64,000 nt of DNA. Origin: Candidatus Thioglobus perditus. Its GTDB lineage: Bacteria; Pseudomonadota; Gammaproteobacteria; PS1; Pseudothioglobaceae. A model generated the notes under the pieces. It was not told the DNA's origin. It searched no databases and worked only from the letters and a program-made list of their open reading frames with translations. The stretch covers positions 1-64,000 of the forward strand of contig PNQY01000066.1 in NCBI GenBank assembly GCA_002909145.1, written 5' to 3'. The position numbers and the translations under genes were made by a program. Shown here one piece after another: positions 7,969 through 21,068 of this stretch. How positions within the stretch are numbered: position 1 is the stretch's first letter; each line of letters begins with the position of its first letter.

Positions 7969-8153
7969 TACAGGATAGGCATATGCTTAATTATTTGTCT
8001 AGTTTTGTTTTTTGTGCCAAGTGTGTAGCAACTGCCATATTATCGTACACTTTGGTGCAGCAGTAAATTAAATTCTTAACATTTAGACATAACAAGCTTT
8101 TTATTGCACTTTATAAGGATTACTAATAAAAACTAGTCAGAGTTGGCAGGGGT

Positions 8154-8179
8154 GTTTTTTCTGGATAAACAGAAAAAAC
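8154..8179. repeat. 10-bp-arm inverted repeat after grpE
   Basis: GTTTTTTCTG, loop GATAAA, CAGAAAAAAC: perfect arms ~45 nt past the grpE stop. It is AT-rich and has no T-run after it on the minus strand, so it is only a weak terminator candidate for grpE. Confidence 0.4.
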
Positions 8180-8223
8180 AAAAGTTTATGGCTGAAAAAA
8201 ATGTTAAGTTTTCGCAAAGCTCT

Positions 8224-8769
8224 TTACTGAACCACAATAACCATTGCCGGACGTACTAGACGACCATTTAAGGTAAAGCCAGTTTGCACAACTTCTAGTA
8301 CCGAGTTTGACTCTTTGTCTGGCATTGGCATCATAGTTACTGCTTCGTGCAGCTCCGGATTAAAAGCCTCACCCACTGGATTTATTGTTTCTACACCAAA
8401 CTTTTCCATTGTTGATAAAAATACTTTATCAGTCATCTCTAAGCCTTCAATGATATGCTCAATAGTGGCCTTTTCCTCATTTGCAGTTTTAAGACCCATT
8501 GTTAATGAATCTTTAACCTCTAGCAGGGCTTTAACAAAGCCATCAAGTGCGAATTTGTGGGCGTGCTCTAAATCTCTAGCATTGCGACGCTTAAGGTTTT
8601 CCATTTCAGCTTGCGCACGTAAAACTTTATCCCAGTTGTCTTTAGCAGACTTTTGAGCCTCTTCTAGTTGTACTTGTAGGTCATTTTCTTGAGTGTCTTG
8701 TTCAGTTTTTTCGATTTTTTCATCTTCTACTTTTTCAACGCTTTGTTCTTGATCTTTCTTTTTTGTCAT
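8224..8769 (-). CDS. grpE: Nucleotide exchange factor GrpE
   Basis: Releases ADP from DnaK in the cytoplasmic chaperone cycle. The 181-residue chain has a charged Lys/Glu/Gln-rich N-terminus, a long coiled-coil segment (about 30-85), the [13 protein letters not shown] motif and the C-terminal beta domain ending in [23 protein letters not shown]. The ATG at 8769 is preferred over a TTG four codons upstream (8781), because GGACAA lies at a workable distance and the family starts with a short disordered tail. It is divergent from nadK, about 100 nt away. dnaK and dnaJ are not in this window. Confidence 0.95.
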   Translation of the reverse strand: MTKKKDQEQSVEKVEDEKIEKTEQDTQENDLQVQLEEAQKSAKDNWDKVLRAQAEMENLKRRNARDLEHAHKFALDGFVKALLEVKDSLTMGLKTANEEKATIEHIIEGLEMTDKVFLSTMEKFGVETINPVGEAFNPELHEAVTMMPMPDKESNSVLEVVQTGFTLNGRLVRPAMVIVVQ

Positions 8770-8870
8770 CTTGTTGTCCAATTAATGTATATTTGTAGCT
8801 ATAAATTTGCAACTTATATAGTGTCTATTTTAGACAAATCAATGCTTATTAATAAAAAATAATATTAACA

Positions 8871-9692
8871 ATGTTTAACACAATTGGAATAATTACTAAA
8901 CCAAATGATCCTATAAGTGATAGCACGGCTGATGATCTTAGTACGTTCTTAGAACAGCAAGGGGTGAGCGTAGTAGGTGGTAATGAGCAAATTAAGAGCA
9001 ATGCAGATTTAATTATTGTGGTTGGTGGTGATGGATCACTGCTTAATACCGCTCGTACTTTTGTAGATAATAATATCCCTATTCTTGGAATTAATCTTGG
9101 GCGTCTGGGTTTTTTGGCTGATGTGCCAGTTGCTGATATGTTCACTGTTGTTTCTCAGGTTTTAAATGGCGAGTTCACTAAAGAAGAGCGCTGTTTGTTG
9201 TCGTGTCAAATTGAGCAAGATGGAAAAATTGTTAACCAAAGTGTAGCATTTAATGATGCAGTGGTTAATCGACAAGACACTTTAAAAATGATCGAGTTTG
9301 ATGTTTATATTGATGATAAATTTGTTAATAATCAACGGGCTGATGGCTTAATTGTTACTACTCCTACTGGATCAACGGCTTATGCGCTTTCAAGTGGAGG
9401 TCCGATTATGCATCCGGGTGTAAATGCAATAGGTCTGGTGTCAATTTGCCCGCATACAATGAGTCATCGTCCGCTACTTGTTCCGGGCGGCAGCGAAGTG
9501 TTGGTAAAGGTAAGAGATGCTGAAGAGGGGATAACGGTTCATATTGATGGACAGGATTCGTTCCCAATTTTGTCAGGACAGGAGATTCGCTTGCGACAGT
9601 ATGGAAGCTTTATCCATCTATTGCATCCGCAAGACTATGATTATTTTGAAATTATTCGCTCTAAATTACACTGGGGCTCTAAATTATCTTAA
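8871..9692 (+). CDS. nadK: NAD kinase
   Basis: Phosphorylates NAD to NADP in the cytoplasm. 273 residues with the GGDGS motif (52-56), FNDAV (127-131) and TPTGSTAYALSSGGP (164-178), all diagnostic of the family, and a normal bacterial length. It is divergent from grpE and followed 6 nt later by recN; the grpE/nadK/recN neighbourhood is common in gammaproteobacteria. No strong ribosome binding site is visible before the ATG. Confidence 0.96.
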   Translation: MFNTIGIITKPNDPISDSTADDLSTFLEQQGVSVVGGNEQIKSNADLIIVVGGDGSLLNTARTFVDNNIPILGINLGRLGFLADVPVADMFTVVSQVLNGEFTKEERCLLSCQIEQDGKIVNQSVAFNDAVVNRQDTLKMIEFDVYIDDKFVNNQRADGLIVTTPTGSTAYALSSGGPIMHPGVNAIGLVSICPHTMSHRPLLVPGGSEVLVKVRDAEEGITVHIDGQDSFPILSGQEIRLRQYGSFIHLLHPQDYDYFEIIRSKLHWGSKLS

Positions 9693-9698
9693 CCAGCA

Positions 9699-11360
9699 AT
9701 GCTGTCTCAATTATCGGTTAAAAATCTAGCAGTTGTTGAAAAACTGGAGTTATCTTTTTCAGCAGGAATGAGCACAGTTACTGGTGAGACTGGTGCTGGC
9801 AAGTCAATTTTATTGCAAGCGCTTAGTTTGGCTTTAGGGGTTAGAGCTGATTCTGGCTTGGTGCGTCACGGCAAAGATAGAGCCGAGGTTAGCGCTGTTT
9901 TTGCTGTTGAGAATAATGCAAAGATTCAGTCGTTTCTTCAAGATCAGGCGTTAGATGATGATGGCGAATGTGTTTTACGCAGAGTAGTAAGTTCTGATAG
10001 TAAATCAAAGGCGTTCATAAATGGCAGCAGTGTGCCTTTGTCAATTGTTAGAACCTTAGGTGATTTATTAATTGATATGCACGGCCAAAACGAACACCAA
10101 TTATTATTAAGACCATCTCAACAATTAGATTTGCTTGATAGTTATGCTCAAATTAATAATGAAAAACAAGAGCTTAATTTACTAGTAGATGAATATAAGT
10201 CAATACAAAGCAAGATTGACAGCATAAGTAATAATCATAAGGCAATATTACAACAACAAGAGCTTTATACTCATCAGTTGGGTGAGCTAAATGATGCTCA
10301 ATTAGACCAAGACGAGCTTGATAATATTGAGAGCGACTTTAAAAAAAGCTCTAACGCTCAAGAGCTAATTGAAAAAACCTTAAATGTGCTTAATAAGCTA
10401 GATGGAGATGGTGGGATTAATTCCCAGCTTTCAAGCTTAAATTATGAATTATCTCAAGCCTTAGAGCTTGACAATAGTTTGTTATCTGGAAGTGAGTTGT
10501 TAAATTCTGCACAATTGCAAACTCAAGAGAGCGTATATGAGCTGACTAATTATTTAAACTCTTTGTCGGTTGATGAACAAAGGTCTAGTGAAATAGAGAG
10601 TAGAATTTCAGAGTTGCACGACCTAGGTAGGAAGCACAATTGTCAGATTGTAGAATTGTTAAATATAAAAACCCAAATTGAAGAACAACTTGAAGAAATA
10701 GGGTCAGGTGAGAGCTCGATTAATGAGTTAACACAGTATTTACAATCTTTGCAAGTTAGGTATGAATTGCAGGCTAAAAAAATCTCAAAAATTAGACTGT
10801 CAAAAGCTAAAGAACTCTCCGCTTTGGTAACACAAACAATGCAAGTTTTAGGAATGCCTGGTAGTGAATTTAAGCTTGAACTTCCAGTTAAAAAAACTGG
10901 AATACATTTAGATGGCAATGAATTAGTTGGTTTTTTGATTAAGACCAATATGGGGCAAGATTTCAAAGCACTTAATAAAGTTGCATCTGGCGGTGAACTT
11001 TCAAGAATATCACTAGCGATATCAGTAGTTGGCAGTAGTACAGAACAAACACCAACACTGGTTTTTGATGAGGTGGATGTAGGCATTAGTGGAGCAGTGG
11101 CAGAGATTGTGGGTAGAAAACTACGAGAGTTGTCTGCGAATTATCAGGTAATATGTATTACTCATTTGGCTCAGGTGGCAGCCTTTGGTCATCAACATTT
11201 GCGCGTAAGCAAAGCACAAGAAAAGTCCGGAGCTCAGACTGAAGTTCTGCAGCTATCTGATCAGGACAGGATAGACGAGGTCGCCAGAATTCTAGGTGGC
11301 GCAGTTATTACTGACAAGGCTCGTAATGCAGCTGCTGAGATGATTCAAAGCAGTCAATAA
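9699..11360 (+). CDS. recN: DNA repair protein RecN
   Basis: SMC-like ATPase for double-strand break repair. 553 residues: Walker A GETGAGKS (29-36), a long coiled coil through the middle (about 155-365), the ABC signature SGGELSR near 430 and Walker B LVFDEVDVGISG near 460, then the ITHLAQVAA segment. Length matches the family. It probably shares a transcript with nadK (6 nt apart) and is followed at once by a hairpin terminator. Confidence 0.97.
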   Translation: MLSQLSVKNLAVVEKLELSFSAGMSTVTGETGAGKSILLQALSLALGVRADSGLVRHGKDRAEVSAVFAVENNAKIQSFLQDQALDDDGECVLRRVVSSDSKSKAFINGSSVPLSIVRTLGDLLIDMHGQNEHQLLLRPSQQLDLLDSYAQINNEKQELNLLVDEYKSIQSKIDSISNNHKAILQQQELYTHQLGELNDAQLDQDELDNIESDFKKSSNAQELIEKTLNVLNKLDGDGGINSQLSSLNYELSQALELDNSLLSGSELLNSAQLQTQESVYELTNYLNSLSVDEQRSSEIESRISELHDLGRKHNCQIVELLNIKTQIEEQLEEIGSGESSINELTQYLQSLQVRYELQAKKISKIRLSKAKELSALVTQTMQVLGMPGSEFKLELPVKKTGIHLDGNELVGFLIKTNMGQDFKALNKVASGGELSRISLAISVVGSSTEQTPTLVFDEVDVGISGAVAEIVGRKLRELSANYQVICITHLAQVAAFGHQHLRVSKAQEKSGAQTEVLQLSDQDRIDEVARILGGAVITDKARNAAAEMIQSSQ

Positions 11361-11361
11361 A

Positions 11362-11390
11362 AAAGGCTGTATTGCAGCCTTTAGTTTTTT
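11362..11390. terminator. Bidirectional terminator between recN and sqr
   Basis: AAAGGCTG, loop TATTG, CAGCCTTT: a perfect 8-bp stem 1 nt after the recN stop, followed by AGTTTTTT on the plus strand and A-rich sequence on the other side. It overlaps the last bases of sqr, so it can serve both convergent genes. Confidence 0.8.
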
Positions 11391-12684
11391 ATGATTTTTT
11401 GCCTTCTTTTAGGCGCTCAATGCCCAACATTTTAAATATGTATTTTTGATATGAAGGCTCTGAGTTTCCAGTTTTCATATTACGAATAAAGAACTTCTCA
11501 AATGCAATTTTAGCCAAATGCATCATCTTGCCTTTTTTAGCCCACGTAACGTTTCTTGGTGGAATTTGTGGCATTGCTACAAACGCTGCACCAGTATCGC
11601 CCATATCAGCAATACAAACTGCGTTCCAAGTAGGGTGATGTGTTGGTTTTTCTCCGGCGACCATCTCTTCAATATTGTGCACAACTGCAGTTACCATAGA
11701 TTCGATCATATAGCCCGTTTTTGGTGTGCCGCACATAACCGGAGTTGCTTCTACTGGAGGAATAGCAACATTTACACCAAGTGAAAAGATATTGTCTTTA
11801 ACTGGCGACTGATGACAGTCATTAATCATTACAAACCCACGAGGATTTACATAGCCAGGATCCACTTCAGCTAGCTTTGCAACCGTGTCTACGCCTTTAA
11901 ATGCCGGTAGCATCATAGTATGCATAGTGTCAACTTCATGAGTCTTGATCACTTCGCCGTTATCATCAACTTGCTCAACTATCACCTTGTTTGCAGCAAT
12001 AGATTTTACTTTGGAGTTAGTGATCCATTTGATATGACGATGTCTAAATTCTGATTCAAGCAAGCCTTTCGAATCGCCAACACCACCTAGGCCTAAGTGT
12101 CCAACATATGGTTCGGCAGTTACAAAAGTAATTGGGCATTTGTCACGAATACCGCGCTTTCTAAGGTCAGTATCCATAATTGTAGCAAACTCATATGCAG
12201 GGCCAAAGCATGATGCTCCTTGTACCGCACCAACTACAATTGGACCGCCTCCATTTGCACAAAATGTTTCCCATTCGTCTGATGCTACTTTAGCATGTGC
12301 CGTTGTACAAATTGAAACACTGTGTCCGTCAGGGCCCAGTCCTTCAACTTCGTCAAATGCTAATTTAGGACCGGTTGCCAATACTAGATAATCATAGTCA
12401 ACAACTTGATCACCCACCATTACTTGGTTTTCTTCTGGTTTAATTTCTGTAGCTTCTCCAACAATAAGATTAATGTTCTTACGCTTAAGATGAGGGGCTA
12501 GTTTAAAACTAATATCATCTTCACTACGCCAGCCAACAGCAACCCATGGATTTGAAGGGATAAAGTTAAAGTTTGGATTATTAGAGATAACCGTGACTTC
12601 GTGATTTTTGCCTAAAGTTTTTTTAATGTCATAAGCAAAAGGTAGTCCGCCAGTACTTGCACCAATAACAACAACGTGTGCCAT
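11389..12684 (-). CDS. sqr: Sulfide:quinone oxidoreductase
   Basis: Membrane-associated flavoprotein that oxidises sulfide to sulfur or polysulfide and reduces quinone. 431 residues with an N-terminal FAD-binding GASTGG (8-13), LVLATGP (100-106), and the three cysteines placed as in SQR: Cys126 (CTTAHA), Cys159 (GASCFGPAYEF) and Cys318 (MCGTPKTG). A C-terminal amphipathic Lys-rich part could hold it to the membrane. GGGGAG lies 8 nt before the ATG and a good promoter lies upstream. It supports sulfur oxidation as an energy source. I do not assign the SQR subtype. It is divergent from the ATP synthase operon, with an FNR-type site between them. Confidence 0.93.
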   Translation of the reverse strand: MAHVVVIGASTGGLPFAYDIKKTLGKNHEVTVISNNPNFNFIPSNPWVAVGWRSEDDISFKLAPHLKRKNINLIVGEATEIKPEENQVMVGDQVVDYDYLVLATGPKLAFDEVEGLGPDGHSVSICTTAHAKVASDEWETFCANGGGPIVVGAVQGASCFGPAYEFATIMDTDLRKRGIRDKCPITFVTAEPYVGHLGLGGVGDSKGLLESEFRHRHIKWITNSKVKSIAANKVIVEQVDDNGEVIKTHEVDTMHTMMLPAFKGVDTVAKLAEVDPGYVNPRGFVMINDCHQSPVKDNIFSLGVNVAIPPVEATPVMCGTPKTGYMIESMVTAVVHNIEEMVAGEKPTHHPTWNAVCIADMGDTGAAFVAMPQIPPRNVTWAKKGKMMHLAKIAFEKFFIRNMKTGNSEPSYQKYIFKMLGIERLKEGKKS

Positions 12685-12724
12685 TTATTTTCTCCCCAAG
12701 AATTATAAAATTTACAAGATTACT

Positions 12725-12753
12725 ATTATTTACTTAGCATTGATTTGTGTCAA
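12725..12753 (-). promoter_or_regulatory. Sigma-70 promoter of sqr
   Basis: On the minus strand TTGACA (12748-12753), 17-nt spacer, AATAAT (12725-12730): a perfect -35 and a five-of-six -10, about 40 nt before the sqr start codon. Confidence 0.65.
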
Positions 12754-12773
12754 GCGTATAAGTGAGTGCTTAT

Positions 12774-12787
12774 ATTGATTAATCAAT
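12774..12787. promoter_or_regulatory. 14-bp palindrome next to the FNR-type box
   Basis: ATTGATTAATCAAT is perfectly symmetric and contains TTGAT and ATCAA halves two bases apart instead of four. It lies directly beside the full FNR-type box and may be a second, lower-affinity or different operator. Confidence 0.45.
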
Positions 12788-12789
12788 TA

Positions 12790-12803
12790 TTGATCGCCAT
12801 CAA
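12790..12803. promoter_or_regulatory. FNR/DNR-type operator between sqr and atpI
   Basis: TTGAT-CGCC-ATCAA matches the FNR/ANR/DNR consensus TTGATnnnnATCAA at all ten fixed positions. Its centre is about 78 bp upstream of the start site inferred for sqr and about 70 bp upstream of that inferred for atpI. These distances suit class I activation of either unit. No FNR-family regulator gene is in the window. Confidence 0.65.
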
Positions 12804-12831
12804 AAAAAATGCTATTTAGCTTAATAAAAAA

Positions 12832-12860
12832 GTAATTTATTTAGTATCAGACGGTATAAT
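12832..12860 (+). promoter_or_regulatory. Candidate promoter of the atp operon
   Basis: A perfect TATAAT at 12855-12860, 43 nt before the atpI start. The -35 position (12832-12837, GTAATT) is weak, which fits dependence on an activator such as the nearby FNR-type site. Confidence 0.4.
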
Positions 12861-12902
12861 CGCAGTTTTGTAAGTTTGTTAGTTATTAATATTTTTTTGG
12901 CA

Positions 12903-14122
<1,220 letters not shown>

Positions 14123-14143
14123 TTTTTTTATAAATAGGAGTAA

Positions 14144-14380
<237 letters not shown>

Positions 14381-14422
14381 ACCCTCTTATTTAATACTTA
14401 AAAAAAAGCACAGGTTTAAGCT

Positions 14423-14893
14423 ATGAATATTAATTTAACTATGATTGGCCAGTTGATCATGTTTGCCATGTTTACATGGTTCTGCATGAAATTTGTTTGG
14501 CCACCAATTGTTATGGCTATGGAAGAGCGCAAGAAGCGCATTGAGGCAGGCTTACTAGCAGCTGAGCGTGGATTATCTGAGCAGGCTGATGCTGAGCAAA
14601 AAGCCCAAGAGGCAATAGCTCAATCTAAAGATCAAGCGGCTGAAATTATTGCTAATGCAGCTAGACAAGCATCAGGCATGGTCGAAGATGCTAAAGATGT
14701 TGCAATCCAAGAAGCAGATAAAGTTAAAGCGCAGGCTCAAGCTCAGCTTGAGCAGGATACAGTTCGTGCGCGTAATGAGCTAAAAGACCAGGTTGCTGGG
14801 CTAGTAATGCAAGGTGTTAATTCAGTATTGGCTAAAGAAGTTGATGAGAAAACACACAAAGAGATGCTTGGTAAATTATCACAGTCGTTATAG
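14423..14893 (+). CDS. atpF: ATP synthase F0 subunit b
   Basis: Peripheral stalk subunit, 156 residues. One N-terminal membrane helix (about 5-27) is followed by a long charged Ala/Glu/Gln/Lys-rich coiled coil, as expected for b. [18 protein letters not shown] matches the family region after the membrane helix. It lies between atpE and atpH in normal order. Confidence 0.96.
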   Translation: MNINLTMIGQLIMFAMFTWFCMKFVWPPIVMAMEERKKRIEAGLLAAERGLSEQADAEQKAQEAIAQSKDQAAEIIANAARQASGMVEDAKDVAIQEADKVKAQAQAQLEQDTVRARNELKDQVAGLVMQGVNSVLAKEVDEKTHKEMLGKLSQSL

Positions 14894-14902
14894 TAGCTAA
14901 TT

Positions 14903-15445
14903 ATGGAATTAATCACTATCGCCAAACCTTATGCTAATGCAATTTTTGCAATTGCCGAGCAAGATAAGTCATATTCAGACTGGAAAGAGGTTTTGGAAGC
15001 TGGATCTCAGTTAGTTGAAGACCAGCAGATGCAGGCATTTATTGCATCCCCTAGTGTAGCCAAGCAAGAGAAGTCTAGTGCCATTATAGATTTGCTTAAG
15101 TCGATTTTAGGTAGGGACCTAAGTAGCAATGAAAACTCATTAATAGACCTATTGTTAGCGAATAGTAGAGTTGGTGTTTTGCCAAGTATTGCACAGTTAT
15201 TTGAGCAATTAATGAATACAACCGCAGACGCAAAAGCTTTTAATGTAATTAGTGCATATAAGTTGAGCGCTGCTGAAGAAAAACAAATTACTAGTGATTT
15301 AGCTGATAAATACAAAGTGTCTGTAAGTGTTGACACCGAGATAGATGAAAGCTTGGTTGGTGGAGTAATTATTAAAGAAGGTGACAAGGTTATTGATATG
15401 TCAATTAAAGCTCGAGTAGATGGGCTTAATTTGTGCTTATCGTAG
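14903..15445 (+). CDS. atpH: ATP synthase F1 subunit delta
   Basis: Links the peripheral stalk to the top of F1. 180 residues beginning MELITIAKPYANAIFAIA, with the C-terminal DESLVGGVIIKEGDKVIDMSIK segment that marks the OSCP/delta family. Nine nt separate it from atpF. Confidence 0.96.
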   Translation: MELITIAKPYANAIFAIAEQDKSYSDWKEVLEAGSQLVEDQQMQAFIASPSVAKQEKSSAIIDLLKSILGRDLSSNENSLIDLLLANSRVGVLPSIAQLFEQLMNTTADAKAFNVISAYKLSAAEEKQITSDLADKYKVSVSVDTEIDESLVGGVIIKEGDKVIDMSIKARVDGLNLCLS

Positions 15446-15475
15446 CTATTATTTTAAATTTAACGAGGAAGGGTT

Positions 15476-17017
15476 ATGCAATTAAACGCAAGTGAGATTA
15501 GTGATTTAATTAAAAAGCAAATAGAAGGTTTTGACTTTGCGGCGGAAGCGCGTACAGAAGGCACAGTGGTTAGTGTGAGTGACGGCATTGTTCGTATTCA
15601 TGGTTTAGCTGATGCACAGTTTGGTGAAATGCTTGAATTCCCTGGCAATACTTTTGGTATGGCTCTTAACCTAGAGCAGGATAGTGTTGGTGCCGTAGTT
15701 TTAGGTGACTACCTTCATCTTTCAGAAGGCGATATAGTTAAGTGTACTAACAAGTTAGTGCAGGTTCCAGTAGGCGAAGAAATGCTTGGTCGTGTGGTTA
15801 ACCCACTAGGACAACCAATTGATGGCAAAGGTGCAATTGATGCTAGTGGATCTCTTCCGTTAGAGATAGTAGCACCAGGTGTGATTGAGCGTAAATCAGT
15901 AGACGAGCCAATTCAAACAGGCATTAAAGCAATTGACGCTATGGTTCCAGTTGGTCGTGGCCAGAGAGAGCTTATTATTGGCGATCGTCAAACCGGCAAA
16001 ACAGCGGTTGCTATTGACGCAATTATTAATCAAAAAGACACAGGCATTCGCTGTGTTTATGTTGCAATTGGTCAGAAAGATTCTTCAGTAGCAGCAGTAG
16101 TACGTAAATTAGAAGAACACGGTGCGTTGGATAATACAATTATTGTAAACGCAGGCGCGGCATCATCTCCTTCGTTGCAGTATATTGCGCCATATGCGGG
16201 CTGTTCAATGGCAGAGTATTTCCGCGATCGCGGCGAAGACGCACTAATTGTTTATGATGATTTGACTAAACAAGCATGGGCATACCGTGAAGTTTCATTG
16301 TTGCTTAAGCGACCACCAGGTCGTGAGGCTTATCCTGGTGATGTATTTTATTTACATTCCCGCTTATTAGAAAGAGCATCACGTGTAAATGAGGATTACG
16401 TTGAAAAAATGACTAATGGTGAGGTTAAAGGTCAAACAGGATCACTAACGGCGCTACCAATTATTGAAACCCAAGGCGGTGACGTATCAGCATTCGTACC
16501 AACTAATGTAATTTCAATTACAGATGGTCAAATTTTCTTAGAAACAGACTTGTTTAACTCGGGCATTCGTCCAGCGATTAATGCTGGTTTATCAGTATCG
16601 CGTGTGGGTGGTGCTGCTCAAACTAACATCATTAAAAAGCTTGGCGGCGGTATTCGTCTTGACTTGGCACAATATCGTGAATTAGCTGCATTTGCCCAGT
16701 TTGCATCTGATCTTGATGCAGACACTAAAGCACAAATTGATCGTGGTCAGCGAGTAACAGAGCTTATGAAGCAAGATCAATATACACCAATGTCAATTGC
16801 AGAAATGGCGACATCATTATTTGCAGCTAACTCAGGGTCTTTGGATGATATTGATGCAAATAAGGTTGTTGATTTTGAAACAGCATTAATTGCTTATATG
16901 AATGCAAATCAGGTTCCATTAATGGACAGTATTAACAAATCTGGTAATTACAATGATGAAATTGCAAAAGAGCTACAAGTTGCAATTGATGACTTTAAAG
17001 CAAACCATACTTGGTAG
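15476..17017 (+). CDS. atpA: ATP synthase F1 subunit alpha
   Basis: Regulatory nucleotide-binding subunit of F1. 513 residues, the same length as E. coli AtpA, with the P-loop GDRQTGKT (169-176) and the [35 protein letters not shown] and [18 protein letters not shown] blocks. An AGGAAGGG ribosome binding site precedes the ATG. Confidence 0.99.
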   Translation: MQLNASEISDLIKKQIEGFDFAAEARTEGTVVSVSDGIVRIHGLADAQFGEMLEFPGNTFGMALNLEQDSVGAVVLGDYLHLSEGDIVKCTNKLVQVPVGEEMLGRVVNPLGQPIDGKGAIDASGSLPLEIVAPGVIERKSVDEPIQTGIKAIDAMVPVGRGQRELIIGDRQTGKTAVAIDAIINQKDTGIRCVYVAIGQKDSSVAAVVRKLEEHGALDNTIIVNAGAASSPSLQYIAPYAGCSMAEYFRDRGEDALIVYDDLTKQAWAYREVSLLLKRPPGREAYPGDVFYLHSRLLERASRVNEDYVEKMTNGEVKGQTGSLTALPIIETQGGDVSAFVPTNVISITDGQIFLETDLFNSGIRPAINAGLSVSRVGGAAQTNIIKKLGGGIRLDLAQYRELAAFAQFASDLDADTKAQIDRGQRVTELMKQDQYTPMSIAEMATSLFAANSGSLDDIDANKVVDFETALIAYMNANQVPLMDSINKSGNYNDEIAKELQVAIDDFKANHTW

Positions 17018-17034
17018 TTAAAGGTAGATAAATA

Positions 17035-19301
<2,267 letters not shown>

Positions 19302-19718
19302 ATGCCAACTATTCATGTAGATGTAGTTAGTGCCACAGAAGAGCTATACTCCGGTGAGGCTAACTGTGTATTTGCACCAGCATCAACAGGTGAGATAGGT
19401 ATATATCCAAAGCACGTTGCACTATTATCTACACTTAAGCCAGGTGAGGTCAGGGTGGAAACAGACAAAGGCTTTGAGCATATTTATGTATCTGGTGGTA
19501 TTGTTGAAGTACAGCCTGATGTAGTAACAATCTTTTCAGATACTGCAATAAGAGCTGCAGATCTTGATGAAAGCAAAGCTTTAGATGCAAAAATGCGTGC
19601 AGAAGAGGCTATGGCAAATTCTAGTGGAGAAAAAGATTTACTATCAACCCAAGCAGCACTTGCAGAATCTATGGCTCAGTTACAAATGATTAGCAAAATA
19701 AAGGCATCAAAACTTTAA
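19302..19718 (+). CDS. atpC: ATP synthase F1 subunit epsilon
   Basis: 138 residues; an N-terminal beta sandwich (TIHVDVVSATEELYSGEA) and a C-terminal helical hairpin that can inhibit ATP hydrolysis. The ATG follows directly on the atpD stop. It is the last gene of the operon and its final 12 nt overlap the end of the convergent alkyltransferase gene. No hairpin terminator is visible between them. Confidence 0.96.
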   Translation: MPTIHVDVVSATEELYSGEANCVFAPASTGEIGIYPKHVALLSTLKPGEVRVETDKGFEHIYVSGGIVEVQPDVVTIFSDTAIRAADLDESKALDAKMRAEEAMANSSGEKDLLSTQAALAESMAQLQMISKIKASKL

Positions 19719-20012
19719 CGCTTTATTTTCAAAATCTATGATTTTGTCATTAATTACTTTAACGCCTTCTTCTTGAAGGCGTTTTATTTTTAACTCTTTA
19801 CCAAAGGCAAACTTGCCAATATGTCCATCTGATTTGACCACTCTGTGACAAGGAACTTCAGGTGCAAATGGGTTTTTATTCATAGCAGAGCCGACAGCTC
19901 TATACGCTCCTGTGTGGTTAACTAGTTTAGCCAGCTCGCCGTAGGTAATCACCCTTCCTGCTGGGACTTTATCCTTTAATGTTTTATAGCATAATTGCTG
20001 AAATTCAGTCAA
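19707..20012 (-). CDS. Short methylated-DNA--protein-cysteine methyltransferase
   Basis: 101 residues, only the C-terminal DNA-binding/active-site domain of the Ogt/MGMT family. The active-site PCHRV is complete with Cys55, so it is expected to accept alkyl groups from O6-alkylguanine. The Atl proteins, which have the same size, carry Trp at this position. RAVGSAMNKNPFAPEVPCHR is typical of the family. The N-terminal domain of Ada or Ogt is missing but no frameshift remnant is visible. Start and stop overlap kdsC and atpC respectively. Confidence 0.85.
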   Translation of the reverse strand: MTEFQQLCYKTLKDKVPAGRVITYGELAKLVNHTGAYRAVGSAMNKNPFAPEVPCHRVVKSDGHIGKFAFGKELKIKRLQEEGVKVINDKIIDFENKALKF

Positions 20013-20542
20013 TTTAGGAATTCATTCATTGTATTGTCATATTTGTCTTGAGCTTTAAGAATAAAATCACAAGCCTCTCTTACTGCTCCGTGGCCACCTT
20101 TTTTATCGGTCACAATACAAGAGTTTTCTTTAACCAGTTCATGGGCATTAGCAACCGCTATAGGTAGTCCAATTTTTTTCATAACTGGAAGATCGATAAC
20201 GTCATCACCCATATATGCAACCTGATCCGCTTGCAGTGATAGTTTGCTGATTAGGTCGTTAAAGGCTAGAACCTTGTTTTCTTGGCCTTGATAAAAGTGC
20301 TCGATGCCTAAATTATGCATTCTGTGGGCTACGTTCTGCGAATCTCTGGCAGTTATAATTGCTGGTTCAATACCATTTTGCTTTAGTAGCTTAATTCCTA
20401 ATCCATCAAGCGAATTAAAACGTTTAAACTCCATGCCTTCATCGGAAAAGTATAGGCCACCATCGGTTAGAACGCCATCCACATCAAAGATGATTAACTT
20501 AATATTTTTGGCTCTTAAGTATGATTTATTTAGTAGTTTCAT
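20009..20542 (-). CDS. kdsC: 3-deoxy-D-manno-octulosonate 8-phosphate phosphatase (HAD family)
   Basis: Dephosphorylates KDO 8-phosphate in lipopolysaccharide core synthesis. 177 residues with the HAD motif FDVDGVLTDGG (Asp20 and Asp22), ITARDS and YMGDDVIDLPVM; the cap-less C1-type form fits KdsC. The ATG at 20542 is chosen because GGAG lies 9 nt upstream; the frame is open to 20560 but that part lies in ampD. Overlaps the end of ampD and the start of the alkyltransferase, so translation is coupled. Confidence 0.9.
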   Translation of the reverse strand: MKLLNKSYLRAKNIKLIIFDVDGVLTDGGLYFSDEGMEFKRFNSLDGLGIKLLKQNGIEPAIITARDSQNVAHRMHNLGIEHFYQGQENKVLAFNDLISKLSLQADQVAYMGDDVIDLPVMKKIGLPIAVANAHELVKENSCIVTDKKGGHGAVREACDFILKAQDKYDNTMNEFLN

Positions 20543-21053
20543 TGATTTTGCTCCATTCAAACGATTCCCCTGGGTCGGTTTTTCTGCCAGGAGCTATGTC
20601 GCTATGACCAACAATGTCCGCTATTGGATAGTTTGATTTTAATATCGATATTATTTTATTTAGCTCTTTGTATTGTACCGGTTCATAGGTAATATTGTCA
20701 CTCCCTTCAAGCTCTATACCTATAGAGAAATTATTACAATTATTTCTCGATTTGAAGCTTGATTCTCCAGCATGCCATGCACGTTTGTTAAACGCTACAA
20801 ACTGCACAACCTCACCACTACGTTTAATTAATAAGTGTGCCGATACTTTTAAGTCTTTGATTTTTTCAAAATAAGCGTGAGAGGAGTTGTCAAGTTTGTT
20901 GGTAAAAAAGTCTTCTATATTGTTATTGTTAAATTGCCCCGGAGGTAGTGATATATTATGAATAACAATTAGTGTTATTTCATTATTTGGACGCTCATTT
21001 TGATTTTGGGAAATATTTTTTTTGGCAAAATCAAGCAGGTGATTATCAATCAT
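20526..21053 (-). CDS. ampD: 1,6-anhydro-N-acetylmuramyl-L-alanine amidase
   Basis: Cytoplasmic zinc amidase of peptidoglycan recycling. 175 residues without a signal peptide, with zinc ligands placed as in AmpD: His32 (IVIHNISLPPGQF), His150 (VGHSDIAPGRKTDPG) and Asp160. NFSIGIELEG near 108-117 is also typical. In enterobacteria AmpD sets the signal for AmpR; no ampR or beta-lactamase gene is near, so the role here is recycling. Confidence 0.93.
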   Translation of the reverse strand: MIDNHLLDFAKKNISQNQNERPNNEITLIVIHNISLPPGQFNNNNIEDFFTNKLDNSSHAYFEKIKDLKVSAHLLIKRSGEVVQFVAFNKRAWHAGESSFKSRNNCNNFSIGIELEGSDNITYEPVQYKELNKIISILKSNYPIADIVGHSDIAPGRKTDPGESFEWSKINETTK

Positions 21054-21068
21054 GGGTTAATTATAGCT

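Noticed and set aside
19707-20012. Alkyltransferase-like (Atl) protein
   Set aside because: The size fits Atl, but the active-site cysteine is present (PCHRV); Atl proteins have Trp there.
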